From NCBI RefSeq assembly GCF_003206645.1, contig NZ_PZJP01000008.1, positions 293,512-357,511 of the forward strand: DNA of 64,000 nt. Direction: 5' to 3'. Both the position numbers and the translations under genes were made by a program. This DNA is from Salinicola aestuarinus. GTDB lineage: Bacteria > Pseudomonadota > Gammaproteobacteria > Pseudomonadales > Halomonadaceae. Of the stretch, positions 19,190 to 28,921 are shown one piece after another. Position 1 is the stretch's first letter, and each line of letters begins with the position of its first letter. Below the pieces are notes generated by a model. It did no database searches. It saw nothing but the letters and a program-made list of their open reading frames with translations, and was not told the DNA's origin.

Positions 19190-20473
19190 TCACTCGCCGC
19201 GGCGGCCGATCCCCCGGTAGGTCAACCCTCTCGATGCCACGTAGGACGGATCATAGATGTTGCGACCGTCGAGGATCAGTGGCGTTTTCATTGCCTGCAG
19301 CAATCGACGCCAATCCGGGTTCCAGTAGCATTTCCACTCGGTGACGAGCATGAGGGCATCGGCGCCTTCGCAGGCATCGTAGAAATCACCCTCACAGAGC
19401 GTGAGCAGCGGTTGGTCCGGGTACAGCTCGCCGAGCGCGTGAAGTGCCGCCGGGTCGTGTAGCCGCACCTTGACGCCCTGGGCCCACAGCGCTTCGAGCA
19501 GTGTCAGCACCGGCGCGTGATCGATGCGCGCCGTGCCGGGCTTGAACGCAGCCCCCCAGATCGCCACGGTCCGCCCTTCCAACTCCCCGTGGAAGTGATT
19601 CCACAGCTTGCGGAACAGTGTCTCCTTCTTGCTCTCGTTGATATCGAGCACGTGTTCGAGCAGGTGTGACTCCCGCCCCGTGGAGTGCTGGACATCGGCG
19701 AGACGCATCAGATCCCGCGAGAAACTCGGGCCACCAAAACCGCAGCCCGGGTAGAGGTACTCGAACCCGATTCGAGTATCGGCCCCCATGCCCTGACGAA
19801 CGTACTCGACATCCACGCCGAGGGAGTCGGCCAGCCCGGCGAGTTCGTTCATGAAGCTGATACGTGTGGCCAGCATCCCGTTGATCGCGAGTTTGGTGAG
19901 CTCCGCGGCACGGCGAGGCATCAGCTGAAACACCTCGTGGCGCCGGTTGAACGCGCGCAGCAGTTCGCGTATCTGCTGCGTCGCCCACTCATCCTCGCTA
20001 CCGAGGAGCCAGTGCGCCGGACGCGTAAAGGTCTCCCACGCCCTGCCCTCTTCCAGACGGTCTGGGAGTGCAACGGCTACCTGGCCGCTGTGGCCGAGAA
20101 GCGCTTCGAGCTTCTCGGTCTGGCCAACGGGAAATGTCGAGTTGTTGACGATGACCAGCGGCGTGGACTGCCGTCCAGGCACCTCTTCGACGAAGCGTTC
20201 AGCGGCATCACGCTGCTCGGGTGACAGCGCGAGCCAGTGAATGTCGGCCTCGAGCGCCTCGGGCACACTGTCGAGCACGGTGAGCTGCCCCGTCGCCTGA
20301 CCGGCCTCGATCTGCGCCTTGAGGCCGGGTTCGCTGGTCAGCCAGTCACTGTTTTCCAGACTCGCCCAGGGGGAATCCGGATGCGCGAGCCAGGTAACCT
20401 GGTGCCCGACCCAGCAAAGTGCTGCGGCGGCGGTTGCCGCGGCCAGTTCGCTACCATGTACGACCACCCGCAT
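19190..20473 (-). CDS. UDP-glucose 6-dehydrogenase homologue with altered active site
   Basis: Member of the UDP-glucose/GDP-mannose dehydrogenase family, 427 residues, five bases downstream of galU, the source of UDP-glucose. The middle and C-terminal domains are recognisable (STFPVG, ELTKLAINGMLATRISFMNEL, IWGAAFKPGTARIDHAP). Two catalytic features are changed. The NAD loop GxGYVG at the N-terminus reads GSELAA (residues 7-12), and the catalytic Cys motif GGSCFPKD reads GGPSFSRD, placing Ser250 where the Cys should be. Lys194, Asn198 and Asp254 remain. The normal two-step oxidation to UDP-glucuronate therefore looks doubtful; a different reaction or a regulatory role is possible. Confidence 0.82.
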   Translation of the reverse strand: MRVVVHGSELAAATAAAALCWVGHQVTWLAHPDSPWASLENSDWLTSEPGLKAQIEAGQATGQLTVLDSVPEALEADIHWLALSPEQRDAAERFVEEVPGRQSTPLVIVNNSTFPVGQTEKLEALLGHSGQVAVALPDRLEEGRAWETFTRPAHWLLGSEDEWATQQIRELLRAFNRRHEVFQLMPRRAAELTKLAINGMLATRISFMNELAGLADSLGVDVEYVRQGMGADTRIGFEYLYPGCGFGGPSFSRDLMRLADVQHSTGRESHLLEHVLDINESKKETLFRKLWNHFHGELEGRTVAIWGAAFKPGTARIDHAPVLTLLEALWAQGVKVRLHDPAALHALGELYPDQPLLTLCEGDFYDACEGADALMLVTEWKCYWNPDWRRLLQAMKTPLILDGRNIYDPSYVASRGLTYRGIGRRGE

Positions 20474-20477
20474 GGGT

Positions 20478-21365
20478 TTACTCCTCAGTCGCGTATTGCT
20501 TGATCAACTGGCGAAAGCCTTCGCCGAGCTTGGCATGCTTACGCCCGAGCGCCAGCGTTGCCTCGAGATAGCCCAACTGGCTACCACAGTCATAGGTCTG
20601 GCCCTGCATGCGGTAAGCGGCGGCACCGCTCTTCTGGCGCAACGTTTCAATGGCATCCGTGAGCTGGATTTCGTTGCCGGCCCCGGGCCGGGTTTCGGCC
20701 AGGATCGGGAAGATGTCGCCAGGCAGCAGGTAACGTCCGATCACCGCGAGCGTCGACGGCGCCTCTTCCACCTTGGGCTTTTCGACCATGCCGGTCAGCG
20801 GCGCGCTTTCGCCGGCAGCGGGTTCGTTACCCTCGAGGGCCACGATGCCGTACTTGTGCGTCAGCTCGCGAGGGACGGTCTCGACCATGATCTGAGCATT
20901 GCCCGTACGGTCGTACGCGTCGATCATTCCGGCAAGATCGTTGTGGGCCAGGCCCTCGTCGTCGATCAGCACATCGGGGAGCAGCACGGCGAAAGGGTCG
21001 CTGCCGATCACCGGGCGAGCGCAGAGAATCGCATGACCCAGGCCCAGCGCTTCATGCTGGCGGACACTGATGACGTTGACGTCATCCGGGATGATGTTCC
21101 GCAGTTCCTCGAGCAGCTCGTCCTTACCCTTCGCTTCCAGCTGATGCTCGAGCTCGAAATGCTTGTCGAAGTGGTTCTCGATCGCGCTCTTGGAAGAGTG
21201 AGTGACCAGCACGATTTCCTTGATCCCAGCCTTTACCGCCTCGGTTACCACGTACTGGATCACCGGTTTGTCGACGATGGTGATCATTTCCTTGGGGATC
21301 GCCTTGGAGGCAGGCAGGCAGCGGGTGCCGAATCCGGCAACAGGTAGTACGGCCTTGCGGATCAT
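20478..21365 (-). CDS. galU: UTP-glucose-1-phosphate uridylyltransferase
   Basis: Makes UDP-glucose from UTP and glucose-1-phosphate for lipopolysaccharide, osmoregulated glucan and exopolysaccharide synthesis. The nucleotide-binding N-terminus VLPVAGFGTRCLPASKAIPKEM is intact, with Cys in place of the usual Phe after TR, and KPVIQYVV and VLLPDVLIDDE follow. The length of 295 residues is normal. It starts at ATG 21365 and is the first gene of an operon with the dehydrogenase homologue four bases downstream. It is divergent from ubiG. Confidence 0.95.
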   Translation of the reverse strand: MIRKAVLPVAGFGTRCLPASKAIPKEMITIVDKPVIQYVVTEAVKAGIKEIVLVTHSSKSAIENHFDKHFELEHQLEAKGKDELLEELRNIIPDDVNVISVRQHEALGLGHAILCARPVIGSDPFAVLLPDVLIDDEGLAHNDLAGMIDAYDRTGNAQIMVETVPRELTHKYGIVALEGNEPAAGESAPLTGMVEKPKVEEAPSTLAVIGRYLLPGDIFPILAETRPGAGNEIQLTDAIETLRQKSGAAAYRMQGQTYDCGSQLGYLEATLALGRKHAKLGEGFRQLIKQYATEE

Positions 21366-21632
21366 ATTAGGGTCCTTCCCTTCCTGAGTCTGAAGTAACG
21401 CGTGTCGGCATTACGGCGAACGCTCGGGGCATAGCTTAACGGGCGATTTGTCTGAATCACAATCGCGAGACACCCGGCCTCATCGAGGTTTTGCCAACGT
21501 GGCGCCCGAAGAAGCTACCGTCCATAGTAGACTACCGCAAAGCTCGCTGACGTGACGCGATGCCGGGGCTCGTTACCTCGCGTCGTTATCGTTACGAGCA
21601 GACGTCGAATCTTCCGGGAAGGAAACGCATCC

Positions 21633-22382
21633 ATGACACAGACGCAGGAAACCGGGGCGACAAACGCCAACGTCGATCGTGCCGAGATCGCCAAATTCGA
21701 TGCGCTAGCCGGACGCTGGTGGGACCGTGAAGGCGAGTTCAAACCGCTACACGAGATCAACCCCCTTCGGCTGGGATTCATCGATCAGCACGTTTCACTC
21801 GCTGGCAAGCAGGTGATCGACGTCGGCTGCGGCGGCGGCATCCTCAGCGAAGCGATGGCACAGCGTGGCGCCACCGTCACCGGTATCGATCTCGGTGAAG
21901 CCCCCCTGTCCGTGGCGCGGCTTCATCAGATGGAGAGCGGTGTCGAAGTCGACTATCGACACGCCAGCGTGGAAACGATGGCCGAAGAACGGCCAGGCGA
22001 GTTCGACGTGGTGACCTGCCTCGAAATGATCGAGCACGTGCCCGACCCGAGCTCCGTGATCCAGGCCTGCGCCAAGCTCGTCAAACCCGGTGGGCATCTT
22101 TTCTTTTCGACCATCAATCGCAACCCGAAGTCCTACGCGTTCGCCATCCTCGGGGCCGAGTATGTGCTTCGCCTCTTGCCCCGCGGGACGCATGAGTATC
22201 GCAAGTTCATCAAGCCGTCTGAGCTTTCAGCCTGGTGCCGTGAGTACGGCCTCGAGTTCCGAAACCAGACCGGGCTTACGTACAACCCGTTGACCCAGCG
22301 CTACCGATTGACCGCTCACGACGTGAGCGTCAACTACATGGTTCACGTGACGCCGACCTGGACCGGCGACGCGGATTCATGA
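21633..22382 (+). CDS. ubiG: 3-demethylubiquinol 3-O-methyltransferase / polyprenyldihydroxybenzoate methyltransferase
   Basis: SAM-dependent methyltransferase performing both O-methylations of ubiquinone synthesis on the cytoplasmic side of the membrane. Motif I is [16 protein letters not shown], and the family markers [19 protein letters not shown] and [23 protein letters not shown] are present. The start at 21633 ([31 protein letters not shown]) has an AAGGAA site about 10 bases upstream and gives 249 residues. The stop overlaps the start of the next gene by four bases. Confidence 0.95.
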   Translation: MTQTQETGATNANVDRAEIAKFDALAGRWWDREGEFKPLHEINPLRLGFIDQHVSLAGKQVIDVGCGGGILSEAMAQRGATVTGIDLGEAPLSVARLHQMESGVEVDYRHASVETMAEERPGEFDVVTCLEMIEHVPDPSSVIQACAKLVKPGGHLFFSTINRNPKSYAFAILGAEYVLRLLPRGTHEYRKFIKPSELSAWCREYGLEFRNQTGLTYNPLTQRYRLTAHDVSVNYMVHVTPTWTGDADS

Positions 22383-23050
22383 GCCAGATCAGTCAGCCGC
22401 GCGGCCTGCTTTTCGATCTCGACGGGACCCTGGTCGACACGGCACCCGACCTGGCCGAAGCGACCAACCGGCTACGCGAATACCATGGCCTGGCGCGACT
22501 GCCTTACCCGACGCTGAGAGCCAAGGTGTCTCAAGGCGGCGCCGCGCTGGTCACATTGGCACTGGCGATCGACGCCGATCATCCCGAGCATGCCGCCGCG
22601 CGGGAGTACCTGTTATCGCGCTACGCCGAGATCGTCGCTGAAGAGAGTCGCGTCTTTCCGGGACTGGAGACATTGCTCGCGCGCTGGCAGGCCGCGGGCC
22701 TGCCATGGGGCATCGTGACCAATAAGCCAAGACGCTTCGCCGAACCGCTGATTGCCGCGCTCGGACTGGCGCCGGGGGGGATGATCTGCGCCGACGATCT
22801 CCCCGTGCGCAAACCGGACCCACGGCCGCTGCTCGAGGCGGCGAGCGCCATCGGCGTTGCGCCCGGCGAGTGCTGGTACCTGGGTGATCATTGTCGCGAC
22901 ATGGAAGCCGCGCGTGCCGCCGGTATGCCGGCGATAGCGGTCCGTTACGGCTATCTGGACGAGAACGACCAGCCGGAGAACTGGCCGGCGGACCGCTGGT
23001 TCGAGTCGCCGGCAGAGCTGGCCGCCGCGTTGACTCGTTTGATTCGATGA
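22379..23050 (+). CDS. mupP: N-acetylmuramic acid 6-phosphate phosphatase (MupP-like HAD phosphatase)
   Basis: HAD-superfamily phosphatase of 223 residues. The nucleophile motif [16 protein letters not shown], the motif II/III region [16 protein letters not shown] and [10 protein letters not shown], and the Asp motif [26 protein letters not shown] are all present. The block RFAEP and the ending [14 protein letters not shown] fit Pseudomonas MupP, which acts in peptidoglycan recycling (AnmK-MupP-AmgK-MurU) and is also encoded right after ubiG. Phosphoglycolate phosphatase (Gph) is the alternative name in older annotation. It is coupled to ubiG by an ATGA overlap. Confidence 0.8.
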   Translation: MSQISQPRGLLFDLDGTLVDTAPDLAEATNRLREYHGLARLPYPTLRAKVSQGGAALVTLALAIDADHPEHAAAREYLLSRYAEIVAEESRVFPGLETLLARWQAAGLPWGIVTNKPRRFAEPLIAALGLAPGGMICADDLPVRKPDPRPLLEAASAIGVAPGECWYLGDHCRDMEAARAAGMPAIAVRYGYLDENDQPENWPADRWFESPAELAAALTRLIR

Positions 23051-23069
23051 GGGGGAACTGAGAGGCGTG

Positions 23070-23093
23070 GCGCGGCGGCGGTAGACGCCGCGC
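23070..23093. terminator. Hairpin between convergent mupP and yciK
   Basis: GCGCGGCG (23070-23077) and CGCCGCGC (23086-23093) form an 8-bp all-GC stem with an 8-nt loop, in a 50-bp gap between convergent genes. No T-tract follows. Confidence 0.5.
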
Positions 23094-23100
23094 GGTCTCG

Positions 23101-23859
23101 TCAGTGACGCGGCGGTTGAGCGTCGAATGCCTCGCCGGTCACGCCCAGGCTTTCTGGCCCCATGAGCCAGAGGTAGGTGGGCACGATCTCTGCCGGGGTG
23201 CGAAGCACTGCTGGGTCCTCATCGGGGTAGGCGGCACGGCGCATGTCGGTTCGCGTCGCCCCCGGGTTGAGGGAGTTGAAACGAAGCGTGGAATCGCGGT
23301 GCTCGTCGGCCAGAATCTGCATCACCCCTTCGGTCGCAAACTTTGACGTCGAGTACGCGCCCCACCCGGCCCGCCCCCGACGACCGACACTCGAGGAGGT
23401 GAATACCGTCGAGGCATTCGGCGCGGCCTGAAGCAACGGTAGCAGCGCCTGAGTCAGGCTCACGGCTGCCATCACGTTGACCTGCATCACGCTCGCCCAG
23501 GTTTCCAGGTCGTAATCGGCGACGTTGACTCTTTCACCGAGCTGGCTGGCGTTGTGAAGCAGGCCATCGAGCTTGCCAAACGCCTCGTCGATCGTGGCGG
23601 CGAGGCTTGCAAAGTCCTGGACGGTGGCGCTCTCGAGGTTGAGCGGGAAAATGGCCGGCTTCGGGGCACCCATCGCTTCGATCTCGTCATAGACGCTCTT
23701 GAGGCGATTGACGCTCCTGCCGACCAGCACCACGGTGGCGCCATGGCGCGCGTACTCGAGCGATACCGCACGGCCGATGCCGGCGCTGGCGCCGGTCACG
23801 AGTATCACCTTGCCGGCAAGCAGGTCCGAAGGCGCTCGATAGTCCATGTGGCAGTTCAT
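23101..23859 (-). CDS. yciK: YciK-family short-chain oxidoreductase
   Basis: SDR-family NAD(P)-dependent oxidoreductase; the substrate of the YciK group is not firmly known. The cofactor loop VTGASAGIGRAVSLEYARHGA, the NAG-like motif LLHNASQLGE, and the catalytic Ser and YxxxK in SSSVGRRGRAGWGAYSTSKFATEG are complete. The C-terminus TPAEIVPTYLWLMGPES also matches E. coli YciK. The start at ATG 23859 is chosen for its GGGAG site eight bases upstream; an ATG at 23847 aligns with the E. coli start and is the alternative. It lies 38 bp after cpoB and probably ends the tol-pal transcription unit. Confidence 0.88.
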   Translation of the reverse strand: MNCHMDYRAPSDLLAGKVILVTGASAGIGRAVSLEYARHGATVVLVGRSVNRLKSVYDEIEAMGAPKPAIFPLNLESATVQDFASLAATIDEAFGKLDGLLHNASQLGERVNVADYDLETWASVMQVNVMAAVSLTQALLPLLQAAPNASTVFTSSSVGRRGRAGWGAYSTSKFATEGVMQILADEHRDSTLRFNSLNPGATRTDMRRAAYPDEDPAVLRTPAEIVPTYLWLMGPESLGVTGEAFDAQPPRH

Positions 23860-23897
23860 GTCGTTGTCTCCCACCCCGGCCGCTTCTTCAAGCCCTG

Positions 23898-24704
23898 TCA
23901 GCCACCGAGCTGACTGAGGAAATCTTCCGCCATTTCAGCGGCATTGCTGCTGGCATAGTCGTCTCGTACCCGCTGGAGCAGTTCGCGGCTACCCTGCGTG
24001 TCGCCCTGGCGCGCCTTGAGCAAGCCAAGCTTATACAGCGCGTCCGGCACCTTGTTGCTCTGCGGATAGTCATCAATCACCGTCTGAAAGGCATCGACCG
24101 CTTCATCGGTATCGGACTGTGCTGAGTAAAGCTCGCCAAGCCAATAGTGCGCATTGGGCAAAAGGCTCGACTGCGGATAATTCGTGACGAAGTCATTGAA
24201 CGAGGCAATAGCGGCCGAGAACTGTCGCGACTGGACCTGCTGAAAGGCTGCCTGGTAGGCGTCACGTCCATCGCCTGAATTCGCTGCCGGCTCCGGCGAG
24301 CTGGCGGGCGTCGGCGCAAGGGTGTCCGCTGCCTGATCCTCGGGGGTGTCCGCAGCGCCCTCGTCGCTCACGTCACTGCTCGGCTGATCGATGTCCGAGG
24401 CGGTGTCCGCGCCCGAAAGTCGGTCGTCGAGATCGAGATACTGCTGCTGCGTCTGCTGCTTGAGCTGCTCCAACTGATAGCGAAGCTCCTCGACCTGGCC
24501 ACGCAACTGCTGAACCTGCTGGCGATTGTCCTGTAGCTGATTGAGAAGCGTCAGTGTTCCACCACCCTCCTGGCGGACCTGCGTCTCGTTATAGAAGCCG
24601 CCCGATTGCCCCGTAAGGTCATCGACGACCGGTTGTTGAGCCCATACGGACAGCGGGAGCACCAGGGCTCCCGCGCCGCACAGTCTTTTCAGACCGTGTT
24701 TCAT
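23898..24704 (-). CDS. cpoB: CpoB (YbgF), cell division coordinator
   Basis: Periplasmic TPR protein that links PBP1B-LpoB peptidoglycan synthesis to Tol-driven outer-membrane constriction. A signal peptide (LCGAGALVLPLSVWA) is followed by the trimerising coiled coil (LNQLQDNRQQVQQLRGQVEE), a disordered acidic Ala/Pro/Ser linker, and three TPR units starting at YQAAFQQVQSRQFSAAIASF. The acidic linker is longer than in E. coli, as expected for a halophile periplasmic protein. It follows pal by 18 bp. Confidence 0.93.
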   Translation of the reverse strand: MKHGLKRLCGAGALVLPLSVWAQQPVVDDLTGQSGGFYNETQVRQEGGGTLTLLNQLQDNRQQVQQLRGQVEELRYQLEQLKQQTQQQYLDLDDRLSGADTASDIDQPSSDVSDEGAADTPEDQAADTLAPTPASSPEPAANSGDGRDAYQAAFQQVQSRQFSAAIASFNDFVTNYPQSSLLPNAHYWLGELYSAQSDTDEAVDAFQTVIDDYPQSNKVPDALYKLGLLKARQGDTQGSRELLQRVRDDYASSNAAEMAEDFLSQLGG

Positions 24705-24722
24705 GCTGATCTCCGTCGCCGT

Positions 24723-25235
24723 TTAGTACGAGAATACGACGCGACGGTTCTGGGCGTAAGCCTGTTCGGAGTGACCCTGTACCGCGGGACGCTCTTCACC
24801 ATAGCTAACGATAGAGATCTGCGACGGAGACACACCCTGAACGGTGAGGTACTGCTCGACAGCCTGTGCACGGCGCTCGCCGAGACCCAGGTTGTATTCA
24901 CGAGTACCGCGCTCGTCGGCATGGCCCTGCAGCGTCACGTTGGTGCCAGTGTTCGCCATCAGATACTGAGCGTGGCCGCGCAGCACGGACTCGAATTCCG
25001 GCCGGATCTCTTCGCTGTCGAACGCGAAGTAGATTGTGTTGACGGACGGACGCTGCTGGTCAGCGTTCATGCCGGAACCCGACGTGTTCTGGCCAGTGGT
25101 CATACCCTGACCGGAAGCGCCGCCGGCCGTGCCATCCATGTTCCCTTCCTGGGTGCCACCGCTGCTAGAACAGCCAGCTACGACTGCCAAAGACAGCGCG
25201 ATTGCCAACGTCTTGGCGTGGGTCTTGAATTGCAT
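24723..25235 (-). CDS. pal: Peptidoglycan-associated lipoprotein Pal
   Basis: Outer-membrane lipoprotein of the Tol-Pal complex that holds the outer membrane to peptidoglycan. The signal peptide ends in the lipobox VVAGC. A Gly/Thr/Met-rich linker follows, then an OmpA-like domain with TIYFAFDSEEIRPEF and the peptidoglycan-binding motif LQGHADERGTREYNLGLGERRAQAV. ATG 25235 is chosen because AAGGAG lies six bases upstream; the ATG at 25241 abuts that site and cannot use it. The product is 170 residues. Confidence 0.95.
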   Translation of the reverse strand: MQFKTHAKTLAIALSLAVVAGCSSSGGTQEGNMDGTAGGASGQGMTTGQNTSGSGMNADQQRPSVNTIYFAFDSEEIRPEFESVLRGHAQYLMANTGTNVTLQGHADERGTREYNLGLGERRAQAVEQYLTVQGVSPSQISIVSYGEERPAVQGHSEQAYAQNRRVVFSY

Positions 25236-25283
25236 TGTCATCTCCTTGCTCGGATATCGAATGACACTAATGATTTTAGTCAT

Positions 25284-26609
25284 TTAGTTCAGAAACGGCG
25301 ACCATGCAGGCTCTCGCACATCGCCTTGCGGTGAGGGCAGACGGAAGGACGCGCGTCCATCCGAAGATACTGCCCCCAACACCCCTTGCGACCCTTGTTG
25401 GGTAGCGAAGATTACCATGGTGCCATTGGGTGCGACACTGGGGGACTCATCCCAGCGCGAATCAGTCAAGACGGTAACTCGCCCCGTGTCCAGCTCCTGC
25501 TTCGCGATGTGATAGCCACTGTCATCACGTGTCACCATGTAAATTTGATTGCCGTCCGGCGAGAATCGGCCGTCCGAGTTGTAACTCCCCGTGAACGTGA
25601 GGCGTTCCGCGTTACCCCCGCCGGCACCCATGCGATAGAGCTGAGGCGCCCCACTTCGGTCCGAGGTGAACACGATCGAACTGCCGTCGGGTGACCAGTC
25701 GGGTTCGGTCTCGATGGCGCGACTGTTGGTCAGACGCGTCAACTGGCGCGAGCCGAGGTCCATCACATAGATCTCCGGCTGACCATCCTTGGAGAGCGAC
25801 ATGGCGAGCCGACGCCCGTCCGGCGACCAGGCTGGCGCCCCATTGATGCCGTTGAAGGAAGTCAGGCGGACTCGCTCTCCGGTTGAGGCGTTCTGGACAT
25901 AAATGGCGGAGTTACCCGACTCGAAAGAGACGTAGGCGATCTTCTGACCGTCCGGGGACCACACCGGTGAGAGGATCGGGTCGTCGGAGGAGAGAACCTG
26001 CTGGCTATTATGGCCGTCGGCATCGGCGACGTAGAGGGCATAGCGAGCGCTGTCGCCGGCACCACTGGCCGAGACATAGGCAACGCGAGTCGAGAACGCA
26101 CCGCGAATGCCGGTGATCGCCTCGAAGATCTGGTCGCTAATATAGTGAGCACTCGCGCGAAGATTCCCCGGCTGAGACGTCACCGTCTCGCCCAGCATGC
26201 GTTTGCCGCCGAAGACATCCATCAGCTCGTAGGCGATACGATAGCCGTCACCCTGTGGCTCGATGCGGCCGACGACAAGATATCGCGCGTTGACCCGTTT
26301 CCAGTCGTCGTAGAACACGTCCTCGCTGCTGCTGGGCAGGGAAATCAACGCATTGCGACCCAGTGGTGAGAATTGACCGCTGTGCTCGAGGTCATCGCTG
26401 ACGATCTGCGCGACATCCTGCGGCAGTCCGCCCTGGCCCTCGAACTCGAAAGGCACGACCGCGATGGGCGTTGCCTGATCGCTGCCGCGGTTAATCTCGA
26501 TCGTGAGGTTCTGAGCCTGTGCCGAGGTCGACAGGCAGAGCCAGATCACCATCGTCGTCAGCCAGGCGGTGGCGATCGCCTTCCATCCTCGTAACATCCG
26601 TTGTTTCAT
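25284..26609 (-). CDS. tolB: Tol-Pal system beta-propeller protein TolB
   Basis: Periplasmic propeller protein that carries Pal-releasing force from TolA. A signal peptide ends at LSTSAQAQ, and the mature N-terminus NLTIEINRG matches the TolB pattern. An alpha/beta domain follows, then five or six repeats of the kind [21 protein letters not shown] and [21 protein letters not shown]. The ATG at 26609 shares one base with the tolA stop (TGATG), so translation is coupled; an overlapping in-frame GTG at 26612 is the alternative. Confidence 0.95.
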   Translation of the reverse strand: MKQRMLRGWKAIATAWLTTMVIWLCLSTSAQAQNLTIEINRGSDQATPIAVVPFEFEGQGGLPQDVAQIVSDDLEHSGQFSPLGRNALISLPSSSEDVFYDDWKRVNARYLVVGRIEPQGDGYRIAYELMDVFGGKRMLGETVTSQPGNLRASAHYISDQIFEAITGIRGAFSTRVAYVSASGAGDSARYALYVADADGHNSQQVLSSDDPILSPVWSPDGQKIAYVSFESGNSAIYVQNASTGERVRLTSFNGINGAPAWSPDGRRLAMSLSKDGQPEIYVMDLGSRQLTRLTNSRAIETEPDWSPDGSSIVFTSDRSGAPQLYRMGAGGGNAERLTFTGSYNSDGRFSPDGNQIYMVTRDDSGYHIAKQELDTGRVTVLTDSRWDESPSVAPNGTMVIFATQQGSQGVLGAVSSDGRASFRLPSPQGDVREPAWSPFLN

Positions 26610-27757
26610 CACTGCACGTCTCCGGGTGTGAATTTGAGATTGAAATCGCGGAATTTTCGCTGCAGCCCCGGGTCCAGCTGCCTCAGCTCACGGAACGGCG
26701 ATGCGGCTTCGACGGCCTGGGTCGCAGAGCGATCGAAAGCCGGATTGCCGCTGCTGCGTGTCACCGTCGCGGCGAGCAGCTCGCCCGATGGCCCCAGCCT
26801 GACCCGGACCTGCGTGACGAGGTCCCCGGCCGCATTGGCTGGGGGATGCCAGCGATCCTCGACCGCGCGCTTCACCAGATTAATGAAGTTGTTGGATGCC
26901 TGACTCGACTGTTGAGCATTGGCGATCCGCTCCTGCTCGTTGGCGATCGAATCGGCCAGCGCATCCTGACTCGCGGCCTCAGCTGCGGCGCGTGCGGCCT
27001 CTTCCTGCCGACGTTTCTCTGCCGCTTCCTCCTCACGACGTTTCTCGGCAGCCTCTTCCTGACGCTGCTGCTCGGCGGCTTCTTCCTGGCGTTGTTGCTC
27101 TGCCGCTTCTTCCTCTCGGCGCTTCTCAGCGGCCTCTTCCTGCCGCTGCTGCTCGGCGGCTTCTTCCTGGCGTTGCTGCTCGGCCGCTTCTTCCTCCTGG
27201 CGCTGCTGCTCGGCCGCTTCTTCTTCTCGGCGCTTTTCAGCGGCTTCTTCCTGGCGCTGCTTCTCGGCTTCGGCCTGCTCACGCGCCTGCACCTGCTGCT
27301 GGCGTTCCGCCTCGGCCTCCTGCCGCTGGGCTTCGGCCTGCTGTCGCTCAGCGGCGGCCTGCTCTGCGGCCTGCTGACGTCGCTCGGCCTCTGCCTGAGC
27401 CTGCTCGGCGGCAGCCTGTCGCTCGGCATCCGCCTGCGCCTGACGGTCGGCGGCCTGCTGTTCAGCTTGCGCCTCGTCCGCGGCGGCTTGCGCTGCCGCC
27501 GCATCGGCCTCGGCCTGACGCTGCGCCTCCTCCTCGGCCTGACGTTGGGCGTTCCTCGCCCGCGACTCCTGCGCATACTGAGCCTGGTCGGTCGCCGTGA
27601 CGTCGCTGACCAGCGTCGCCTGAACCACAGAAGACGAACTCGGCTCCGGTTCGCTCTCCGGCAAGCGCAGGATCGTCAGCAATAACGCGATGACATGGAT
27701 ACCGATCGCCAGTATGACGGGTAGGCCGTAGCCGTTACGGCGCATTCGCTTCGCCAT
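26609..27757 (-). CDS. tolA: Cell envelope integrity protein TolA
   Basis: Inner-membrane protein whose long helix crosses the periplasm to touch TolB and Pal, energised by TolQR. One N-terminal transmembrane segment ([19 protein letters not shown]) with the conserved Ser/His-type face is followed by about 240 residues of highly charged Ala/Glu/Gln/Arg coiled coil. The C-terminal globular domain starts near [20 protein letters not shown] and has a TonB-like fold. The length of 382 residues is within the family range. It is the third gene in the tolQRAB unit, nine bases after tolR. Confidence 0.93.
   Translation of the reverse strand: MAKRMRRNGYGLPVILAIGIHVIALLLTILRLPESEPEPSSSSVVQATLVSDVTATDQAQYAQESRARNAQRQAEEEAQRQAEADAAAAQAAADEAQAEQQAADRQAQADAERQAAAEQAQAEAERRQQAAEQAAAERQQAEAQRQEAEAERQQQVQAREQAEAEKQRQEEAAEKRREEEAAEQQRQEEEAAEQQRQEEAAEQQRQEEAAEKRREEEAAEQQRQEEAAEQQRQEEAAEKRREEEAAEKRRQEEAARAAAEAASQDALADSIANEQERIANAQQSSQASNNFINLVKRAVEDRWHPPANAAGDLVTQVRVRLGPSGELLAATVTRSSGNPAFDRSATQAVEAASPFRELRQLDPGLQRKFRDFNLKFTPGDVQ
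26995..27262 (-). repeat. Imperfect tandem repeat tract within tolA
   Basis: Units of 24-27 bp coding for AAEQQRQEE or AAEKRREEE are repeated about ten times in a row, with the two versions alternating irregularly. Such in-frame tracts can grow or shrink by slippage or recombination and so change the length of the TolA helix without breaking the gene. Confidence 0.85.
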
Positions 27758-27766
27758 TCTGGTTCC

Positions 27767-28207
27767 TTACCCGTTGTCGCTCGAGGGCGGCTCGGAGATC
27801 AGCCCGACATTGGCGACGCCTGCCATCTGCAGCGTGCTCATCAGCGTTACGACCTGACCATAGGAGGCGTTGCGATCACCTCGTACCATGACCGGGGTAT
27901 TCGGGTTGCTCTCCAGGATCGCGACCACCTGGTCGCCCACCGTCTGCAGTGTCACCGGACGGTCCTGGTCTCCCAGAGAAATGTAATACTCACCGTCGCT
28001 ATCCACAGAAACGACAATCGGCTCCTGTTCGTCGGTATCGATCGGCTCCGACGTCACCTGTGGCAGGTCGACCTGAACGCCCTGCGTGAGCATCGGCGCG
28101 GTGATCATGAAGATCACCAGCAGTACGAGCATGACGTCGATGAACGGAACGACGTTGATCTCGCCCATCGGTTTACGCCGCTGATTGCGACTGTAGGGTC
28201 CAGCCAT
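27767..28207 (-). CDS. tolR: TolR, proton-channel subunit of Tol-Pal
   Basis: ExbD/TolR-family inner-membrane protein, 146 residues. The single helix [20 protein letters not shown] contains the proton-carrying Asp in [10 protein letters not shown] periplasmic dimer domain follows ([36 protein letters not shown]). It lies 14 bp downstream of tolQ and 9 bp upstream of tolA. Confidence 0.95.
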   Translation of the reverse strand: MAGPYSRNQRRKPMGEINVVPFIDVMLVLLVIFMITAPMLTQGVQVDLPQVTSEPIDTDEQEPIVVSVDSDGEYYISLGDQDRPVTLQTVGDQVVAILESNPNTPVMVRGDRNASYGQVVTLMSTLQMAGVANVGLISEPPSSDNG

Positions 28208-28221
28208 GGGAGATCTCCGAC

Positions 28222-28908
28222 TCAGGCAGCCTGGTTACCACGGCCCTGCAGGTTGCGGTGCAGGATCGAGTGGAACTCTTCGGCGAAATCTTCGTAGTCA
28301 CCGAGCAGGCGACTCGCGACCGCCGACAGCCGGTTGTAGAAAATGACCGCCGGGATCGCGGCAAAGAGGCCCATCGCCGTCGCGACCAGCGCCTCGGCAA
28401 TCCACGGCGCCACCGTCGAGAGCGTGGCCTGCTGAGCCATCGATAGGCTCTGGAACGAGCCCATGATGCCCCAGACGGTACCGAACAGACCGATATAGGG
28501 ACTGGCGGAAGCCACCGTCGCCAGCAAGGTCAGATGGACGTTGAGACGATCTTCCTCACGGGAGAGCGCTACGCGTTGCGCGCGCTGCACGCCATCGAGC
28601 ACGGCCTCGCTGCTCCGCGTCTTCGGCATCAACCGATTGAATTCACGAAACCCCGAGCGGAATACGTGCTCGGCACCCTGCGCCTCGTGGTTCTCCGGAA
28701 CATCCTTGTAGAGTTCGTTGAGGTCGATACCCGACCAGAACCGCTCGTCGAAAGCTTTCTGCTCCTTGCGCGCCTTGGACAGTGCAAAGCTGCGCTGGAA
28801 AATGACGACCCAGGAGGCGATCGAAGCGGCCAAGAGGAGGATCATGACCAGTTGAACCACCAGACTGGCGTTCATGATCAGATGGGGGATGGACATGGAG
28901 TCGTTCAC
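28222..28908 (-). CDS. tolQ: TolQ, proton-channel subunit of Tol-Pal
   Basis: ExbB/TolQ-family inner-membrane protein, 228 residues with three transmembrane helices: SLVVQLVMILLLAASIASWV, one around LTLLATVASASPYIGLFGTV, and a third at ALVATAMGLFAAIPAVIFYN. The helix signature TVWGIMGSFQSL and the AATAPEALVAT-like region EALVATAMGLFAAIPAV are typical. The GTG at 28908 is six bases after GAGG; an ATG four codons later is possible. It starts the tol block, 13 bp after ybgC. Confidence 0.95.
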   Translation of the reverse strand: MNDSMSIPHLIMNASLVVQLVMILLLAASIASWVVIFQRSFALSKARKEQKAFDERFWSGIDLNELYKDVPENHEAQGAEHVFRSGFREFNRLMPKTRSSEAVLDGVQRAQRVALSREEDRLNVHLTLLATVASASPYIGLFGTVWGIMGSFQSLSMAQQATLSTVAPWIAEALVATAMGLFAAIPAVIFYNRLSAVASRLLGDYEDFAEEFHSILHRNLQGRGNQAA

Positions 28909-28921
28909 GTAAATCCTCGAA

